Assembly (NCBI GenBank): GCA_052144935.1
Contig: JBKQPR010000240.1
Location: 1 to 17,204, forward strand
Direction of reading: 5' to 3'
Length of the DNA: 17,204 bases
Source of the DNA: JOPF133 sp052144935
GTDB taxonomy: Bacteria > Acidobacteriota > Terriglobia > Bryobacterales > Bryobacteraceae
Shown here: positions 13,847-17,204 of the stretch, piece by piece
Numbering within the stretch: the stretch's first letter is position 1
How the letters are laid out: every line of letters starts with the position of its first letter
Notes under the pieces: model-generated
Told to the model about the DNA's origin: nothing
The model's database searches: none
What the model saw: only the letters and a program-made list of their open reading frames with translations
Translations under genes and position numbers: made by a program

Positions 13847-14359
13847 ATGCCCAGCAAGTCCAGACCATCCAGAAATCAGATGGCGTCCAGATGCGCGACC
13901 GCGGCCGACGCCCAGATTATTCTCCAGCTCTATGATCTGCGACGGGATACAGCGATGCGAAAGGCTCGGCACTTTATTGCCGCCGAGTTTTGGCCGGAAA
14001 ATGCCGAGGATACCCTGCGCATCGCCAGGGCGTATCCCAGCCCGGAAAATACATGGCTGCGCCAGGTTACGAGCTACTGGGAAATGGCTGCGTCATTCGT
14101 GCTGCGAGGCGCGCTGCATGAGGGGTTGTTCTTCGATGCCAGCGGTGAGATGTATTGCGTCTATGCAAAATTTAAGCCGTTTCTGACAGAGATTCGCCAA
14201 AAGCTCCCTCAATTTCTGCTCGCAGTGGAGAAGGTGGCCCTGAACACGCAAGAGGGCCGTGATCGGCTGGAGCGGCTTGAAAGACGCCTTGCCCGGCGCC
14301 AACAGAAGCTGGCAGAGCGGCGTGCGGCGGTTGCCGCAACCTCGGCCGGGTTCAACTAG
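13847..14359 (+). CDS. Hypothetical protein, helical with Arg-rich C-terminus
   Basis: I do not recognise this 170-residue protein. Residues 1-15 are basic and Ser-rich (MPSKSRPSRNQ). The core, about 19-130, starts with ADAQIILQLYDLRRDTAMRKARHFIAAEFWP and contains TWLRQVTSYWEMAASFVLRGAL, then HEGLFFDASGEMYCVYAKFKPFL. It looks mainly alpha-helical and soluble, with many aromatic residues. The tail 136-160 (EGRDRLERLERRLARRQQKLAERR) is a charged helix that may form a coiled coil. AAGGAG lies 7 bases before ATG 13847, which decides the start over an earlier in-frame codon at 13799. It is divergent from the crotonase/ABC operon. Base use is like its neighbours. Confidence 0.85.
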   Translation: MPSKSRPSRNQMASRCATAADAQIILQLYDLRRDTAMRKARHFIAAEFWPENAEDTLRIARAYPSPENTWLRQVTSYWEMAASFVLRGALHEGLFFDASGEMYCVYAKFKPFLTEIRQKLPQFLLAVEKVALNTQEGRDRLERLERRLARRQQKLAERRAAVAATSAGFN

Positions 14360-14555
14360 CCCGGGCAAGTCCCGCCCGCCGAAGCCGTCCGCGAACTCGG
14401 CAGCGGACTTCTGACTGGACGCAACTCAGGACAACCAGGGCTTCTTGAAAAACTCTTCTTGAAACACTCCAGGAATTGTTCGCCCAAACCCATCGCTTTC
14501 CATCCCGATTGATCTTGCTCTTCCTCTCGATCCCTGAGTTAATATGGAGGAAACC

Positions 14556-16403
14556 ATGGATCGAAGCATTCTCAGATTGCCGGATCCAGTTGCAGGGGCT
14601 CCCAACGGAGAGCGACGGCGCAGAGTTCGTCAAAAACTCCACACGCCGGTTTACGCCAGTTTCAATGGCCCGCAGACCGGCATGGTTGTGGATCTGAGCG
14701 AATTGCTCGACCTGCACGAAGAGGGCTTCGCCGTCCAAACCAGCGAACGGCTGGAGCTGAACCGGGCCGTAGCGCTTTGTCTCGATTTGCCTGAAACCAA
14801 AAGTTACATTCACGGCAGTGGCCAGGTGATATGGAGCGATGACGCGGGCCGCGGAGGCATCCGGTTTTCCGGGCTTCCTGAGAGTTCCCGGCAAATACTA
14901 AAGGAATGGCTCTTTGCCAATCTGCTGATAGCGTGCTCCAACCACGCCGCTCGAACCGAGCAACTGGCGCGCCGGGAGGAAGAAAAATCACCCGAGCCGG
15001 TGCCGGTCTCTACAGCCGGCAGTGCTGTCCCCATCCCCGATCAAAGCGGAACGCTCTCTGCGGTGGAAGCAGTTCGCCGCGAGGTCGCCGAGATCGGTGA
15101 CGATGCCGATGCAGTTTTGCAACTCATCACCGAGCGCGCCTTGAGCCTCACCGGAGCCAGTGGCGCGGCCCTGGCGTTTCTCGCGGATGACACAATGACC
15201 TGCCGGGCGCGAGCCGGTGAACCCGCTCCGCCGCTGGGAGCTGCCGTGGACGTGAGACAAGGGCTGTCGGGAGAATGCGTTCGCAGCGGACTTCTCGTCT
15301 CGTGCGAGGACATGGAAAACGATTCGCGCATCGATCCGGAAATCGGTCGCACGCTGGGCATAGGCTCGCTCATGGCCGCTCCTGTCGTGTCCGATTTCCG
15401 GGTGGTCGGCCTGCTGGAGGTTTTCTCCCCGCATGCGCGCGGCTTCACGAAGGCCCACGGGACGGTCTTGGGGCAACTGGTCGAGATGATTCCCAAACCT
15501 CACCGTGAAAAGGCCCCGCCTGAAAACGCCGCGCACGAAAAGACTCAACTGGAAACGCCGGTTAAGCCAGAGGCCGTGTCGGGCGTGTCGCGGCCTCCGG
15601 CTTCGGAGCCAGGTTTGATCGAGTTCGATTCGATCCACGCGATTCGCGAGGCCTTGTGGGAACGGGACCCTGAAGTCCCCAGGCCAGTGTCACCGCAGGT
15701 TCGCGGAGAAATCTTCGCGGAGCAAATTCCGGAGCAGGCTCCCGGGCAGGTCCCCGAAACTGCGCCCGCAGCTCCACCTCGCTTGCATTATCGCCCACTG
15801 ATCGGAATGGCCATTGCAGTGGTGGCGATGGTCCTCGGCTATTTGGTTGGTCCCATAGTCGAGAAGCGTTGGGCCGACGCACCGCAAGCGTCGCAGCGGC
15901 CATTAGCCGAGGGGGCCGAGACGGCGGCAATAGTTGTAGGGCAAAATGCGACCGATCAAGGTTCGGCCAATCAAGGTTCGGCCAATCAGCGCTCGGCCAA
16001 TCAACTTGTGCACGCGAAGTCCCTGGAAGATTTGCGAAAGCTCGCCGATCAGGGAGACGCGGACGCGCAATGGCAGATGGGTGTGCGCTACCACAACGGA
16101 GAGGACGTTCCGCGGGATGATGTGCAGGCCATGCAATGGTTCCTGCGCGCCGCCGAACAGGGGCATGTCATCGCGCAGGCTACGCTCGGCGCCTACTATT
16201 GGGCGGGGCGTGGAGTTCCTCAAGATTTGTCCAAATCCTACTTCTGGTCTGCGATCGCGCTCGCCGAGGGTGACAAGAACAGCAAATCTCGACTCGAAGG
16301 GTTGGCTTCCCAAATGACCCGGGCGCAGGTCTCGGCTGCCCGCCAGCAGGCAGAAGTCTGGATCCGCTCCCATAACCAGCAGGCGAAATCCGGGGCGAAC
16401 TGA
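14556..16403 (+). CDS. PilZ-GAF-transmembrane-Sel1 repeat protein
   Basis: A 615-residue multidomain protein. A PilZ-like domain (about 20-122) has the basic RRRRVRQK motif and VDLSELLDLHEEGFAV in place of the usual DxSxxG, then GSGQVIWSDDAGRGGIRFSGL. A GAF domain follows (about 182-312: VLQLITERALSLTGASGAAL, GLSGECVRSGLLVSCEDMEND, SLMAAPVV). Next come a long Pro/Glu linker (313-410), one membrane helix (about 414-434), a short (N/D)QGSA repeat (467-483) and two Sel1 repeats (about 496-571: ADAQWQMGVRYHNGEDVPRDD, AQATLGAYYWAGRGVPQD). PilZ and GAF would face the cytoplasm and Sel1 the periplasm if the helix spans once. It may link c-di-GMP or small-molecule sensing to envelope protein assembly; this is inference. 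ATG 14556 has GGAGG 5 bases upstream; ATG 14544 overlaps that ribosome site and is less likely. Confidence 0.9.
   Translation: MDRSILRLPDPVAGAPNGERRRRVRQKLHTPVYASFNGPQTGMVVDLSELLDLHEEGFAVQTSERLELNRAVALCLDLPETKSYIHGSGQVIWSDDAGRGGIRFSGLPESSRQILKEWLFANLLIACSNHAARTEQLARREEEKSPEPVPVSTAGSAVPIPDQSGTLSAVEAVRREVAEIGDDADAVLQLITERALSLTGASGAALAFLADDTMTCRARAGEPAPPLGAAVDVRQGLSGECVRSGLLVSCEDMENDSRIDPEIGRTLGIGSLMAAPVVSDFRVVGLLEVFSPHARGFTKAHGTVLGQLVEMIPKPHREKAPPENAAHEKTQLETPVKPEAVSGVSRPPASEPGLIEFDSIHAIREALWERDPEVPRPVSPQVRGEIFAEQIPEQAPGQVPETAPAAPPRLHYRPLIGMAIAVVAMVLGYLVGPIVEKRWADAPQASQRPLAEGAETAAIVVGQNATDQGSANQGSANQRSANQLVHAKSLEDLRKLADQGDADAQWQMGVRYHNGEDVPRDDVQAMQWFLRAAEQGHVIAQATLGAYYWAGRGVPQDLSKSYFWSAIALAEGDKNSKSRLEGLASQMTRAQVSAARQQAEVWIRSHNQQAKSGAN
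15954..16004 (+). repeat. In-frame 15-bp tandem repeat
   Basis: Three units, at 15954-15968, 15969-15983 and 15984-15998, followed by a partial one (to 16004), are based on AATCAAGGTTCGGCC. They encode (N/D)QGSA, NQGSA, NQRSA, NQ in the linker between the membrane helix and the Sel1 repeats. The first two units differ at one base, so the expansion is recent. Copy number may vary between strains. Confidence 0.85.
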
Positions 16404-16421
16404 AGCGGCAACTGACTTCCC

Positions 16422-16483
16422 GTAGAGACGCGGCTTGCCGCGTCTCCACTCGCGGCGAAAGACGGGGCGAGCCCCGTCTCTAC
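16422..16483. repeat. 62-bp nested double-hairpin repeat
   Basis: Two perfect stems are adjacent: GAGACGCGGC-TT-GCCGCGTCTC (16425-16446) and AGACGGGGC-GA-GCCCCGTCT (16460-16479). The outermost 9 bases, GTAGAGACG (16422-16430) and CGTCTCTAC (16475-16483), also pair with each other, so two alternative folds exist. It lies 18 bases after the Sel1 gene, where it may end transcription. The form is that of a dispersed bacterial repeat. Confidence 0.8.
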
Positions 16484-16540
16484 AGGCGGCAGCCTTATTA
16501 ACCACAGACAGACCCAGTCCCTCAGCCGTAGAATATACGT

Positions 16541-17204
16541 GTGGCCACGCTGCTCGACATCTTGATGGCCGACGAGCGCGTCCGCGAAGGCGACCCTGCT
16601 CTTTGGGAAAAGCTGGATCGCAATCGAGTGCGCTGCTATGCCTGCGGACACTGCTGCCCGATTCCCGAGGGACAACCTGGCGTCTGCAAGGTTCGCTTCA
16701 ACCTCGGTGGCACGCTCTACGTTCCTTGGGGCTATGTCGCCGGGGCGCAGTGTGACCCGATCGAGAAGAAGCCGTTTTTCCACGCCTACCCCGGAGCCCT
16801 CGCTTACAGTTTCGGAATGCTGGGCTGCGATCTGCACTGCTCCTATTGCCAGAACTGGGTCACTTCGCAGGCGCTGCGCGACCCGGATGCCGTCTCACCG
16901 CCGATCGAGGCCGATCCGGAACTGCTGGTCAAAGAGGCGCTTGCCCAAGGCGCAAAAGTTGTGGTCAGCACCTATAACGAGCCGCTGATCACCAGCGAGT
17001 GGGCGGTTGCGGTTTTCCGCCAGGCCCGCCAGGCGGGCTTGCTGACCGCGTTTGTTTCGAATGGCAACGGAACTCCGCAGGTGCTCGAGTATCTCCATCC
17101 CTGGATCGATCTCTACAAGGTGGACCTCAAGAGCTTCGACGATCGCCACTATCGCCAGCTCGGCGGACGCCTGCAGCCTATCCTCGACACCATCCGTAGT
17201 TTGC
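16541..17204 (+). CDS. amrS: AmmeMemoRadiSam system radical SAM enzyme (5' part)
   Basis: The open frame runs from GTG 16541 off the window end; about 221 residues of an expected 350-400 are present. An N-terminal Cys-rich segment RCYACGHCCPIPEGQPGVCKVRF is followed by GYVAGAQCDPIEKKPFFHAYPG, then the [4Fe-4S]-binding CDLHCSYC (CxxxCxxC) and SAM-binding STYNEPLIT and FVSNGNG, then WIDLYKVDLKSFDD. This is the AmrS pattern; such genes often go with AMMECR1 and Memo family genes, none of which is in the window. The substrate is unknown. An in-frame TAG at 16529 bounds the start; GTG 16541 (VATLLDILMADER) fits relatives, and ATG 16565 is the alternative. It starts 57 bases after the nested hairpin. 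Confidence 0.9.
   Translation, partial: MATLLDILMADERVREGDPALWEKLDRNRVRCYACGHCCPIPEGQPGVCKVRFNLGGTLYVPWGYVAGAQCDPIEKKPFFHAYPGALAYSFGMLGCDLHCSYCQNWVTSQALRDPDAVSPPIEADPELLVKEALAQGAKVVVSTYNEPLITSEWAVAVFRQARQAGLLTAFVSNGNGTPQVLEYLHPWIDLYKVDLKSFDDRHYRQLGGRLQPILDTIRSL

Noticed and set aside
12801..13868. 355-residue version of the crotonase
   Set aside because: The extra 90 residues are not protein-like and cross the divergent promoter region; ATG 13598 has a proper ribosome site and fits the family start.
15954..16004. CRISPR-like array
   Set aside because: Units are 15 bp, directly adjacent without spacers, in frame inside a coding gene.

Overview
The window is about 17.2 kb of GC-rich DNA, probably from an acidobacterium (Acidobacteriota, Terriglobia/Koribacter-like). 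The grounds are a large ADOP-type double-FtsX permease translationally coupled to a PadR regulator, and short dispersed hairpins with a two-base GA loop that I recall as typical of such genomes. No rRNA gene, tRNA, CRISPR array, transposase or integrase was seen. The assignment rests on gene content and recall, not on a search.

Layout. (1) 1-3300, minus strand: padR followed by an ADOP permease gene (ATGA overlap), with a good minus-strand promoter at 3272-3300. (2) 3301-3971: no credible gene. (3) 3990-6663, plus strand: an ArsR-controlled cluster with arsR, a chimeric SRPBCC (AHSA1-like) gene, a DUF1801 gene, a VOC gene, an intact SRPBCC gene and a small two-helix membrane protein. Two partial copies of the arsR 3' end lie in front of the VOC gene and the second SRPBCC gene, so the locus grew by repeated duplication and then decayed. 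(4) 6664-7398: no intact gene. (5) 7399-9089: a type IV toxin-antitoxin-like pair, a DUF6088/AbiEi-like antitoxin gene behind an 11-bp inverted repeat that overlaps its promoter, and an AbiEii-like nucleotidyltransferase toxin gene broken by an apparent one-base deletion near 8547. (6) 9482-9910: a second DUF1801 gene.

(7) 13598-10078, minus strand: an apparent operon of an ECHDC3-like crotonase lacking both classical catalytic glutamates, then substrate-binding protein, ATPase and permease of a NitT/TauT-type ABC importer. A paired-hairpin repeat sits between ATPase and permease. (8) 13847-14359, plus: a hypothetical protein. (9) 14556-16403, plus: a PilZ-GAF-membrane helix-Sel1 fusion, probably a signalling or scaffold protein. 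(10) A 62-bp nested hairpin at 16422-16483. (11) From 16541 to the window end: the 5' part of an AmmeMemoRadiSam-system radical SAM gene.

The parts that look least described are the decayed ArsR/SRPBCC/DUF1801/VOC cluster with its copied arsR tails, the catalytically altered crotonase tied to an ABC importer, and the PilZ-GAF-TM-Sel1 protein. The toxin-antitoxin pair belongs to a known class, but its intact antitoxin with a frameshifted toxin is worth checking.
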